Of a DNA stretch of 64,000 nt, positions 39,320-47,177 are shown one piece after another. Origin of the DNA: UBA6168 sp041392505 (GTDB taxonomy: Bacteria > Bacteroidota > Bacteroidia > Chitinophagales > Saprospiraceae); NCBI GenBank assembly GCA_041392505.1, contig JAWKLX010000029.1, forward strand, positions 51,277-115,276, given 5' to 3'. A model generated the notes under the pieces. It saw only the letters and a list, made by a program, of their open reading frames with translations, did not search any database and was not told where the DNA came from. Position numbers and translations under genes: made by a program. Position 1 is the stretch's first letter. Every line of letters starts with the position of its first letter.

Positions 39320-40209
39320 TTAGTTTTTAGTTAATTTGAATTCACCGGTTTCTTTGAGTTCGATGGTCGCTATCAAAACTTCCTTTTTGGCGTCCAGATT
39401 CAGGATTTTTTGAAATCGCTCCCCGTTCTCCTCTCCTTTGGTGTTTTTGGTGTAAACCAAGCCGCTGATGTTGATGCTTGGATTGTTCTTCTTGCTTTCC
39501 TTGTATTTCGCATACATTTTGTAAGTGCCGGGAATTACTTGGTCGTATTGCCGAACCGCCTCCTGGGTCGTTCTGAAATCGTTGCCAAAAAGCTTGTTCC
39601 TCGACCTTCCGCTGTCCTAAGCCCCAATGTCTTTGATTTCTTTTTTCCAAAACTTACACAAGTGCCACCTTTGCAAACAGATAGATCAACATTGAAACCG
39701 CCAAATCTTTCCAATTGATCTCAAAGGAAACCTTGCACGGTACGCCGGGTGGATCGCTGCCTTTGCACTCATTCGAGGTGGTATGAAGTCCGGTTCTTCT
39801 GGTGAATCAATTGGATCAGCTTCCGTATTGGCGATGGGTTGCTGCCCTCCTTTTGTTTCAGGACATTTTGGGCATTTGGGGCATTCCTTCGTAGGTGGAC
39901 AGGGCCGCTGAACTGGACAAATGATGGGTGGAGGGGCACGCTGGACAATCGTCGATGGAAGGCATTTTTTTGAAATCGCCGATCAAAAACCAGCAGCGTA
40001 TCCCTGACTCCTTTGTGGGTCAAGCTATCGTGGGGAGGCCGCCAAACACTTGGTTGTGCAACGTCGATATACACGACTGCTTGCTGGTGTTTGGTTAAGT
40101 ATGCCCCGCCCTTTGGCGTGATGATGAAAAGGAAAATCACCGCTCCCAATGCCCCCGATAGTAAATCTAAAAAGGAAAGGTTGAACATTTCGGTGCTTCT
40201 TCTTGCCAT
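39320..40209 (-). pseudogene. ExbD/MotB-like partner protein, several frameshifts
   Basis: ATG at 40209 starts MARRSTEMFNLSFLDLLSG and a membrane span (ALGAVIFLFII), the usual short N-terminus of ExbD-type subunits. A Cys-rich stretch follows in another frame (SIDDCPACPST, KECPKCPKCPE). Next are KVSFEINWKDL, NVDLSVCKGGTCVSFG and VIPGTYKMYAKYKESKKNN, ending in ELKETGEFKLTKN. At least five frame changes lie between 39990 and 39560. A start at 40239 is rejected because it lies inside a hairpin. It sits directly before the ExbB-like gene. Gene order and the transmembrane start support the call more than any motif. Confidence 0.6.
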
Positions 40210-40226
40210 GATGAGTTTTATTCTGA

Positions 40227-40261
40227 GCCCTTCCGGCAATTGATTTTTTTGCCGGAAGGGC
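40227..40261 (-). terminator. Strong hairpin after the zinc-ribbon gene
   Basis: A perfect 13-bp stem (GCCCTTCCGGCAA, 40227-40239, with its inverse 40249-40261) sits 5 bases after the zinc-ribbon stop and 18 bases before the next start. No long T-run follows, so attenuation rather than full termination is possible. Confidence 0.65.
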
Positions 40262-40265
40262 GTTG

Positions 40266-40550
40266 TTATTTTATGCGGTTCTCCTTAGCAACTTCAGGGA
40301 ATGTTGGTGGGGCACTTCCTTCGTTTGGCTTTCCCTTTTTATTGGAAAATGGCAAGTCCTGCACTTCGCTACATCAGTTGAGATGTGCTCCCGCAATTAA
40401 TGCATTGGATCAACTCTTTTAAATGGTCGCTTTGTTTTTCCCGATGATCTTGCTGATTTCGTGAGGCGTGAAATCCCCAGTCATGTTGCAATGGCCGCAT
40501 TGCTGGCTGGTGGTTTGATTGGAGCTACCACAATTATTGCAGATTAACAT
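40266..40550 (-). pseudogene. Double zinc-ribbon small protein, three -1 frameshifts
   Basis: ATG at 40550 begins MLICNNCGSSNQTTSQQCGH with a CxxC-CxxC zinc ribbon. The first frame stops after 43 residues. One base earlier the sense continues as DHLKELIQCINCGSTSQLM, then DVAKCRTCHFP, giving a second CxxC-CxxC ribbon, and NKKGKPNEGSAPPTFPEVAKENRIK to the stop at 40266. All three steps are net -1. The eight zinc-binding cysteines are intact. The reconstructed protein is about 93 aa and cytoplasmic. It starts 11 bases after the barrel gene, so they form one transcript under motif copy 5. Role unknown; zinc ribbons often bind nucleic acid or ribosomes. Confidence 0.65.
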
Positions 40551-40561
40551 AAGGCTTTGGA

Positions 40562-41436
40562 TTAGTGGTGTGAACCAATATTGAAGTCAAGGTGATGTTC
40601 GTAAGAGATTCCGATGCCGAAGGATTTGTTGCGTTTGTCTCCATCCAGATTGTGGAGGAAAATTTCTCCATCAATATTTACTTGATCCCTAAAATTATCG
40701 TTCAAAGAATTGAAAGGTCATTTTCCCAATAGATGTTGAAATGTAGTTTGCCCTGTTCGCCCACCGGGAAAACAACACCCGGGCTGATGACGAAACTCGT
40801 TTGCATGGGCTTGTACATAATAATGATGTTCCTTTTCCATAATGTCCTTTCTTTAGTCCCATCAATTGATTTCCTGACCACTTGTCCAACTGCTTCCCAA
40901 TCTGATTTGCGTTGCCTATACCGATGTTAAAGGGCAGCCCGAGCGACAAAGTCACTCCAAAATCGGCCACCAAAACTGGTATCTCGCAAGCAAAGGGATG
41001 TGATAAAATTCTGTCTTTCCGTCAATTTGAAAGTGCCCAGATCTACTGGCCCATATCCGTAAGCGGGGTCATAGATGTACAGATCAGGCAGATCAGTCTC
41101 TTCTAAAATGTCAAATGATCTTGATTCCTGCCTGGCGCCTTTTTGATAAAATCGTGCACCGCTCACGAGGGAAAATTTTCCAAATTGGAAACCAAAAGTC
41201 ACACCGCCACTAAGGCCCAAAAGCGATTTGGTCTGCACGTCTTGTGGGTAAAAGAATAGGTCATACCCGTCGGTAGCGAGAAGATCAAAGTCTGCAAAAT
41301 CTCTGGAGACCTCTTGGTTGGAGAGGTGCCCCGTCGCCATAGGCCCAATAAAAAAGGAGCTTTGAGCAAAAGAGAAATGGGAAAAGAAAAAAGTACAAAA
41401 GAAAATGATAGCTGCATTAAAGGTTGTTGATTTCAT
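40562..41436 (-). pseudogene. Outer-membrane beta-barrel protein (PorT-like), frameshifted
   Basis: The first frame (41436-40927) has a signal peptide (ending SHFSFAQ) and alternating strands with aromatic ends, such as GGVTFGFQFGKFSLVSGARFYQ and FKLTERQNFITSL. Strands continue in other frames: GVTLSLGLPFNIGIGN, QTSFVISPGVVFPVGEQGKL and finally SFGIGISYEHHLDFNIGSHH, ending at 40562. About 290 aa when joined. Small barrels of this type are common outer-membrane proteins of the phylum. It is the first gene behind motif copy 5 (42 bases upstream). At least three indels break it. Confidence 0.65.
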
Positions 41437-41479
41437 TTTTTAAAAATTTAGAATGGTTAATAATTGATTGTTTGACCTC

Positions 41480-41508
41480 TTGGTGCAGCATATCAAAAAG
41501 AGGTGCCC
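41480..41508 (-). promoter_or_regulatory. Predicted ECF sigma promoter, motif copy 5
   Basis: On the minus strand GGGCAC, 14 bases, CTGCACCAA (41508 to 41480), preceded by T. One base differs from the other four (CTGCACTAA). It lies 44 bases upstream of the barrel gene start at 41436. Confidence 0.66.
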
Positions 41509-41655
41509 ACGGGTTTTTATTTTTTTCGAAAAAAAAATTTCAGCGCTATTTTTAAACGATCAAAGTCTAACCAATTTACCTGTTTGGCTTGGGTGAACGA
41601 TTGCCCTGTTGAGCAATTGACATTTCAGCAATTCAAAAAATTTTACTTTTACTCC

Positions 41656-42192
41656 ATGGACTTACAGCTTGCACTTTCAAAATACCCTGACAAAGAAACG
41701 TTAGCCGAAATAACCTCCTACATCGGCGACGAGCCCGACCGTTTTGCCGAACTCATCGACTTGGTTTTACACGGCGAAAGAACTGTTTCCCAGTATGCTT
41801 CCTGGCTCGTCAGCCCCTGCATCGATCTGCACCCATTTCTGATCCGGCCACATTTGCAAGAATTGATCGAAAACCTCAGCCAACCCAATTTGTCCGATTG
41901 GGTTATCCGCAGCACCATCAAAGCATTGATGAAAACAGATAATTTAAGTGAAGAACACCAGGGCCTTGCCCTTCAACATTGTTTTGACTATTTGCTCAAT
42001 CCAAAAATGGCCGTTTCCATCCACGTATATGCGATGCAGACGGCTTTCAATATTTCTCAAAATGAGCCTGACTTGTTGAATGAGTTGAAAATGGTGATCG
42101 AAGAAAGGTTGCCTTACGGTACGGCAGCGTACAAATCGAGAGGTAAAAAAATTGTTGGGGAAATAAAGAAGAAAGCATCTTTTATAAGGTAG
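41656..42192 (+). CDS. HEAT-like helical protein, tandem paralogue 1
   Basis: The 178-aa cytoplasmic protein is all-helical, with HEAT/armadillo-like helix pairs (SQYASWLVSPCIDLHPFLIRP, WVIRSTIKALMKTDN). It ends with a highly conserved segment, EERLPYGTAAYKSRGK. ATG 41656 is chosen because it aligns with the start MDLQ of the neighbouring paralogue. The longer frame from 41503 has a non-conserved, aromatic leader. The gene is about 60 bases from the second paralogue. Such small HEAT proteins may bind protein partners. Function unknown. Confidence 0.75.
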   Translation: MDLQLALSKYPDKETLAEITSYIGDEPDRFAELIDLVLHGERTVSQYASWLVSPCIDLHPFLIRPHLQELIENLSQPNLSDWVIRSTIKALMKTDNLSEEHQGLALQHCFDYLLNPKMAVSIHVYAMQTAFNISQNEPDLLNELKMVIEERLPYGTAAYKSRGKKIVGEIKKKASFIR

Positions 42193-42254
42193 GATAAAAT
42201 TCTTTGCACAGGTTTCCCATGGTTATTTTTGAAAGGTATTTTTATTTTCACCGC

Positions 42255-42782
42255 ATGGATTTACAACACGAACTTTCCCAGCGTCCCGACAAGGAAAAGG
42301 TACTTGAAATCGCTGCCCGTATCGGCAATGACCAAGAGCAATTTTCCCAATTGATTGACATTGTGCTTCACGGTGAAGAGCCTGTTTCCCAGTACGGCTC
42401 GTGGTTGATGAACCATTGCATGGAGCAACATCCGCAACTCGTCCAACCTCATTTGGCCGCTTTAATGGAAAATTTGAGCCGCCCGAAATTGAGTGAATGG
42501 ATCGTCCGCAGTACCGTCAAGGCTATGGCCGAAGCAGGTGAATTTCCAGAAGAACTGCAAGGGCATGCCCTCCAGCATTGTTTTGATTATCTGCTCGACC
42601 CCAAAACAGCAGTAGCCATACAGGTGCATGCCATGCAGACCGCCTTCAATATTTCCAAAAATGAACCTGACTTGTTAAACGAATTAAAAATGGTGATCGA
42701 GGAGAGGCTGCCCTACGGTACGGCAGCGTATAAATCGAGGGGGAAGCGGATTGTAAAGGCGATCAATAAATTATTGTCTTGA
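42255..42782 (+). CDS. HEAT-like helical protein, tandem paralogue 2
   Basis: The 175-aa protein is clearly a duplicate of its neighbour. It shares the MDLQ start, DIVLHGEEPVSQYGSWL, HALQHCFDYLLDPKTAV and the last 45 residues almost exactly. The longer frame from 42204 is rejected, as for paralogue 1. The last third is near-identical at base level too, suggesting recent gene conversion. It probably shares the transcript with paralogue 1. Confidence 0.75.
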   Translation: MDLQHELSQRPDKEKVLEIAARIGNDQEQFSQLIDIVLHGEEPVSQYGSWLMNHCMEQHPQLVQPHLAALMENLSRPKLSEWIVRSTVKAMAEAGEFPEELQGHALQHCFDYLLDPKTAVAIQVHAMQTAFNISKNEPDLLNELKMVIEERLPYGTAAYKSRGKRIVKAINKLLS

Positions 42783-42843
42783 AAAAACAGGTTCATCATC
42801 AAGTTGAAGCAACGAGCTTCTCATCAATCAATTTTACGGCACA

Positions 42844-43248
42844 TCACTGGTTCCCTTTTTTCTTTTCCAATTCAGCGATCCGTTTCCCTTGTTGTTGAAG
42901 GGTTTCTTTTATTTCCAAAACCAGTTTTAGGAGTTCTTGAAAATCAGGGTTTGGATTGGCTTTTTTTTCATATCCAGGTATTTCATCCGGCTCTCTGGCT
43001 ACAGCAGAGGTGGATGTTTCGTTTGGGAAAGCTGGTAGTTCAGCATCAGGTATCGGTGCTTCAAACAATCTTTTTACGGGAATCCCGACCAGCTCTTCCA
43101 CTTTTACGGCAATGGAGATGCCGGCTTCCATTTTCCCGTTTTCCAGTCGCTTGACCTGATCCCTTGACAAACCCAGCAGTTCGCCAAAATCTTCTTGATT
43201 CATCCGAAATTTTTTCCTAATCCGATTTAGGTTGGATGGGAAATTCAT
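42844..43248 (-). CDS. XRE-family transcriptional regulator
   Basis: The 134-aa protein has an N-terminal Cro/C1-type helix-turn-helix (about residues 5-60, with MNQEDFGELLGLSRDQVKRL as recognition region). A Pro/Glu-rich linker and a short coiled coil follow (ILEIKETLQQQGKRIAELEKK), the latter likely for dimerisation. It starts 35 bases from a perfect 15-bp dyad (43284-43327), which is very probably its operator. This suggests autoregulation and control of the plus-strand transcript on the other side. It is isolated from toxin genes, so an antitoxin role is not supported. Confidence 0.85.
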   Translation of the reverse strand: MNFPSNLNRIRKKFRMNQEDFGELLGLSRDQVKRLENGKMEAGISIAVKVEELVGIPVKRLFEAPIPDAELPAFPNETSTSAVAREPDEIPGYEKKANPNPDFQELLKLVLEIKETLQQQGKRIAELEKKKGNQ

Positions 43249-43283
43249 AGTAGTAGAAATACTAATAATTAGACCAAAGGCAT

Positions 43284-43327
43284 TTTTTCACCAAATAATG
43301 ATGATATTATTTTTATTTGGTGAAAAA
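43284..43327. promoter_or_regulatory. Operator-like 15-bp perfect dyad in the XRE upstream region
   Basis: TTTTTCACCAAATAA (43284-43298) is exactly mirrored by TTATTTGGTGAAAAA (43313-43327), with a 14-bp AT-rich centre. It lies between the XRE start and a TATATTTG -7 box on the other strand. It is the strongest dyad in the window. Confidence 0.75.
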
Positions 43328-43332
43328 TCGCC

Positions 43333-43340
43333 TATATTTG
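43333..43340 (+). promoter_or_regulatory. Bacteroidota -7 box TATATTTG
   Basis: TATATTTG matches TAnnTTTG exactly and lies 5 bases after the dyad. The nearest upstream TTTG is 13 bases away, shorter than usual, and overlaps the dyad's right arm. A repressor on the dyad would block this promoter. Confidence 0.55.
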
Positions 43341-43384
43341 TAGCGGTTGACGCCCGAATATACTTGTACAAAAGAATTATTTAC

Positions 43385-43531
43385 ATGGTTAATTTAATTA
43401 CTTCCCATATCCTATCATCTTCGATCACCAATACTTTCCCGATTCTGAACGCTCCGGGCAGAACGGTTACGATAAGACGACCGCAGCCTTTGGCAATGCG
43501 GACACTTGACCCGGGCCCTAATACCGTTTAG
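43385..43531 (+). CDS. Small ORF (48 aa) behind the operator-promoter
   Basis: ATG 43385 opens 48 codons (MVNLITSHILSSSITNTFPI..., ending GPNTV), about 45 bases after the TATATTTG box. A plus-strand terminator follows at 43579. It has no motif and no strong coding bias. A non-coding RNA transcribed from the same promoter is equally possible. Function unknown. Confidence 0.35.
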   Translation: MVNLITSHILSSSITNTFPILNAPGRTVTIRRPQPLAMRTLDPGPNTV

Positions 43532-43578
43532 TGCCTATAGTGCCGCTTGCCTGTTTTTAATTTAACTATTCATTTTTC

Positions 43579-43610
43579 GCAGCCTGTCGCTGATGGGCTG
43601 CTTTTTTTTT
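43579..43610 (+). terminator. Intrinsic terminator, plus strand
   Basis: GCAGCC (43579-43584) pairs with GGCTGC (43596-43601), followed by nine Ts. It supports a short plus-strand transcript from about 43345. Confidence 0.8.
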
Positions 43611-43815
43611 GAAAAAAGGTTTCAGGAGAGAAGAGCCCTCATCACCGCCGGCTCTCCCATCACCTGATGAGACAGAAAGTTTTGGCGGAACGAATTCCAA
43701 CCTCCAAAGCACAGACTGGTACACCCGCAGGTGTTTCGCTGGAAACATATTTCTGGTTACCTCATAAAGCCCGTCGCTTTACTGCTATAATTGGGAAATA
43801 GCCCCCAAACGAAAA
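43611..43815. other. Spacer with no gene
   Basis: No coding frame with family likeness was found. A 60-aa minus-strand frame (43566-43748) overlaps the terminator and has no support. Together with the terminator entries on each side this accounts for the gap between 43531 and 43869. Confidence 0.5.
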
Positions 43816-43844
43816 ACGCCGACAGAGCGAATCCCTGTCGGCGT
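43816..43844 (-). terminator. Terminator of the basic secreted protein gene
   Basis: ACGCCGACAG pairs with CTGTCGGCGT (43835-43844), about 25 bases after the stop at 43869, with an A-run (T-run on the minus strand) just beyond. Confidence 0.8.
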
Positions 43845-43868
43845 AGTCTAAATTTTCCAGCCCCTATC

Positions 43869-45194
43869 CTAACCTTTCCCTTTCCGGGACTGACGGCTTC
43901 CGCTCTTTACGGGCGTTTTGCTGCCGGTACTAGATTTAGAGCGACTGGTAGTCCCCCCCGTACTCTTCGTTTTAGGGGCAGAGGAAGTGGGCTTGCTGAC
44001 GCTTCGTGACTTTGCCTGCGGGCTGCTTTTGGCACTGCTGCTTTGAGTGGTCACGTTGCTGTTCCTACGGGGTTGTGTTTTCTGGGTAGGGGTCGTTGCC
44101 GGAGGGTTTTGTTTTTCAGCAGCGGGCCTTGAAGCTACAGAAGTTTTACGGGAAGACTTCTTGGAGGTCGTTTCCTGGCGACGACGGTCGGTCTGATTTT
44201 TTGCTTCAGGACTCACGTTCCTCTTTCTGTCGGGATTGGTCGTTCCATTTGATTTTACCGATCCGTCAGACTTCCGGCTGTTGGTTCGGGGTCTTGCCAC
44301 ATGACTTTCGTCCCTGTTTCTGTTGGGATCGGTGGCCACGGTTCGCCTATCCGACCTTTCAAGACTGCGGTTCCGACTAACATTTGCATCGGTTTTGCGA
44401 CTGCCGTAGGTGAAGTTGGAACGCCCACCATGTTCCTCAACGTACCGTTCGGTGCGTCGGTGTACTTCCGGGGCGCTCGACCTGCGGGGCTCATAAAAAT
44501 GGCGTGCTTCGGGGATTCGGTATTGGGGAGCTGCACAGTAGTAGTTGTTGTAAACAATGGTCCTGGTGTGCCAAACATGCCGTGATTGCGGTCTCCATGT
44601 ACGGTACCAAACAGGGTAATAACCATAGTAATAGGGCGAAACCCACACCACATAACGGGGAGCAAAAATGAAGCGGACGGAAGGCCACAACCATGCGTTG
44701 ACGAAGACGTTGGGGCTATAGTGATCGTAATAGTAATCACGGTAGTCGGCCCCTACCATGTCATCGTAGGGATATGGTTCAACAATTTTAGCAGTACCGT
44801 AGAGGTTTTCGTCGCCGATGATCTGGACGATGGCCTCGTTGTAACGGTTGCGCTTCACTTCGATGACCGCTACGTCCTGTGCCACATTGCGGCCAACGAA
44901 AGCCTGGATGACAATGGCGTGCAAATCGCCTTCCGCATGGTCGACCACCCGGAGGTAATCAATCAGGCCATCGTAGTCTAAGTCAAGGTTGTTGACGTCG
45001 TTGTCGGGAGAATTCAGTGCCCGCTCGAACTCTTCCAAAGAATCGGACCGTTTAAAAAGATCCAAAGCTCCTTCGAGGCTGAAATCATCGCCCGGCAGGC
45101 CGTAGTAGTCGTCAGGATGCTCCGCTAAAAGGAACACAGGAACCAGAAAAGTCGCGAGTAAAATGCTGATCCAAGATTTTAGGTAATTTTTCAT
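43869..45194 (-). CDS. Exported protein with acidic domain and long basic disordered tail
   Basis: Starting at ATG 45194 (preferred over 45212), a signal peptide (about 1-24) is followed by a folded domain (about 25-185). This domain has an EF-hand-like loop, NLDLDYDGLIDYL. A Tyr/Trp-rich part comes next (190-240, YVVWVSPYYYGYYPVWY), then about 200 residues rich in Ser, Arg, Lys and Thr with no predicted fold. The last part (PKTKSTGGTTSRSKSS) is strongly basic and may bind nucleic acid or polyanions at the surface. It is a family of Bacteroidota hypothetical proteins. Monocistronic, with a clear terminator. Confidence 0.7.
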   Translation of the reverse strand: MKNYLKSWISILLATFLVPVFLLAEHPDDYYGLPGDDFSLEGALDLFKRSDSLEEFERALNSPDNDVNNLDLDYDGLIDYLRVVDHAEGDLHAIVIQAFVGRNVAQDVAVIEVKRNRYNEAIVQIIGDENLYGTAKIVEPYPYDDMVGADYRDYYYDHYSPNVFVNAWLWPSVRFIFAPRYVVWVSPYYYGYYPVWYRTWRPQSRHVWHTRTIVYNNYYCAAPQYRIPEARHFYEPRRSSAPEVHRRTERYVEEHGGRSNFTYGSRKTDANVSRNRSLERSDRRTVATDPNRNRDESHVARPRTNSRKSDGSVKSNGTTNPDRKRNVSPEAKNQTDRRRQETTSKKSSRKTSVASRPAAEKQNPPATTPTQKTQPRRNSNVTTQSSSAKSSPQAKSRSVSKPTSSAPKTKSTGGTTSRSKSSTGSKTPVKSGSRQSRKGKG

Positions 45195-45411
45195 TGCGAT
45201 AGATTTTAACAACCGGCAGGTGAAAAGGTCCGGTCTGTCTAAATGACGGATGTTTTGACTGGATGTTTACGGGTTGTGCGCTCTGCAAATGGGTTTTCAC
45301 ATTACTTTAACTGGCAATCTTAAGGAAGGGATAAAAGGCAGCATCTTATCCCGGCACAGTTTGCCTTATTATTGAAAACTACTGAAAAATTATCTTAGCG
45401 AAAAACACACC

Positions 45412-45960
45412 ATGAGTACCCTTAGCGACCTACTCGAACGGGGGATATCCACCGTTCGGAATGCCTCTCAAAAAAAACGTTGAGCGCCTTGTTGAACAAG
45501 ATGAAAACGGCCCACAGTTGCAAGGTCTGGACACTGTCGTCCGACCGGAACGAGTACGAGCGTTTTTGCCTATTTATTGGGCAAGCCGGACGGAGACGGC
45601 CTCTCTATTGACCTGTTCAATGAACTGTTGTAGAGCGTGCGGTGTCGGCCTACGCCGACCCTTATGCCGTAACGATAGTGCATGACCCCCTGCGACATCC
45701 GCAAGCCAGCGGATTCTGCAGTTAAGTGTAGCTACCGCACGGCACATTCAACGGATTTGTAATTCATTTTTCTTTCGCTTTTAGGGTAGTGGTGGCGATG
45801 CTGGAATATTACGCTACTTACTTCTACGAGCTGAGCCTATAGACGGGGCACACCTCCCGCTTGAACCGTGAAATCGAAAACCGCTTTGGGGATGAAAAAT
45901 TTGGCCGGGAGGAAGTAGGGGCGCAATATTTTGCTCAACCGATAGGCGTGAAGACTGTCA
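45412..45960 (+). pseudogene. Degraded coding remnant upstream of the SIR2 gene
   Basis: Protein-like segments occur in succession but in different frames. MSTLSDLLERGISTVRNASQ (45412) continues after an A8 run as LSALLNKMKTAHSCKVWTLS and DGDGLSIDLFNELL. ERAVSAYADPYAVTIVHDP and VVVAMLEYYATYFYELSL follow, then LNREIENRFGDEKFGREEV, which runs in frame with the SIR2 gene but lies past a stop. Together they look like one or two helical, cytoplasmic proteins, broken by about four indels. I recognise no family. Because it leads directly into the conflict operon it may be its lost first gene. Confidence 0.5.
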
Positions 45961-46091
45961 ATAATTCAAATGATATTAATCATATATTAATCCCAATTAA
46001 TTGTAAAAATTGCAGATGTATAAATTCTATCCCCCTAACTCGCCCTTCAAACTTACTATCGAGAATTCTAGTCATCAAAAACCCAATACCA

Positions 46092-47177
46092 ATGCCACGG
46101 CTTGACTGGAATAATACCATCGACACTATTAAATCGGGAAAGTGCATCCTTTTCCTGGGTCCGGAAATCTATAATAACGACGAGGGCAAATTGGAGGAAC
46201 GATTGCTGAAATACCTCGATCTCCAAGACGACCCCGAAGTGCAGGTTTACGACGACGGGCTTTTCTTTTTCAGGGACGGGCAACGACGAACAGATACGTA
46301 CCTGCGCATGCGGCGCTTTTTTGAAAATGAGGATTTTTCGGCTGCGAAAAATATCATGCAGAAAATCGCCCGCATCCCCTTCCATTTTATCATCACCACC
46401 ACACCTGACAACTTGCTGGTAGATACGTTTCAGGAGCTGAATTTCAAAGTTAATTCGGGCTACTATTGGAAAAACACCCCGCCCGACCCCAAGGTCACCA
46501 TGCCGTCCGTGGAAATGCCAATGGTGTACAACGTGTTGGGCAACATCGGCCACCCCGAATCGCTGGTGCTCACCCACGACGACCTGTACGACTACCTCGA
46601 ATCGATTTTCCAGGCCAAGAGCATGCCCGAAAAACTGCGCTACCATATCATGAAAGAGGCGCAGAACCTCATATTTCTCGGCATCCCATTCGACCGGTGG
46701 TACATGCAGATTATTTTGCGTATGCTCAACCTCCACATCGACAAGGACGTGATGCGCTTTGCAATCATGCAGGAGGTTTCGGACGAGGTAGAGACGCTTT
46801 GCAAGGACGAGTTTCAGATAAATTTCATTCAGCACCGTATCGTGGAATTTATCGACGAAATGTACGACCGCTGCGAACAGGAAGGCATTCTCCGCACCGC
46901 CGATGAGACCGAGAAAATGGACGTGGAAAAGATGAAAACTCTCGTTGCTGAAGACCGTCTGCCCGATGTTTTTGCGCAGCTAAATAAATACCTGGCCATC
47001 ACCAAAAGAGGAGACAACGACCTGTCCGATGAACTGACGCTCTTGGAAAATCGTCATTCACGATTGACCCGGAAAATCCACCAGGGCATCCTCAGTGAAG
47101 AGCAAATAAGCCTAGCGGAAAACAAGCTCCGCAATGACCTCCTCTACTTGCTGAACGAAACCATTGTTTTGACATGA
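46092..47177 (+). CDS. SIR2-like domain protein with C-terminal effector-associated domain
   Basis: The 361-aa cytoplasmic protein has an N-terminal SIR2-like Rossmann domain (about 8-215). The glycine loop is GKCILFLGPEI (16-26); ITTTPDNLLVDTF matches the NAD-pocket strand, and GNIGHPESLVLTHDDLYDY the later strand. In ordinary members this last strand begins LHG, with the catalytic His. Here the position is Leu (NVLGN), so NAD hydrolysis by the usual route is doubtful. The last 75 residues (LPDVFAQLNKYL to LLYLLNETI) have the pattern of an effector-associated domain, closest to type 11. These recruit partners in NTP-dependent conflict systems. ATG 46092 is chosen; the longer frame from TTG 45861 adds unrelated residues. 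It overlaps the next gene by 4 bases. Confidence 0.75.
   Translation: MPRLDWNNTIDTIKSGKCILFLGPEIYNNDEGKLEERLLKYLDLQDDPEVQVYDDGLFFFRDGQRRTDTYLRMRRFFENEDFSAAKNIMQKIARIPFHFIITTTPDNLLVDTFQELNFKVNSGYYWKNTPPDPKVTMPSVEMPMVYNVLGNIGHPESLVLTHDDLYDYLESIFQAKSMPEKLRYHIMKEAQNLIFLGIPFDRWYMQIILRMLNLHIDKDVMRFAIMQEVSDEVETLCKDEFQINFIQHRIVEFIDEMYDRCEQEGILRTADETEKMDVEKMKTLVAEDRLPDVFAQLNKYLAITKRGDNDLSDELTLLENRHSRLTRKIHQGILSEEQISLAENKLRNDLLYLLNETIVLT

Noticed and set aside
41503..41655. Upstream start for the first HEAT-like paralogue
   Set aside because: The extension is not shared with the second paralogue and overlaps motif copy 5 in the opposite direction.
42844..43248. XRE gene as antitoxin of a toxin-antitoxin pair
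   Set aside because: No RelE-, HipA- or HigB-like gene is adjacent; the divergent 48-codon frame has no toxin features.
46068..46835. 255-codon minus-strand frame over the SIR2 gene
   Set aside because: His- and Val-rich sequence without family likeness; the plus-strand SIR2 reading has consistent motifs and overlaps the next gene properly.
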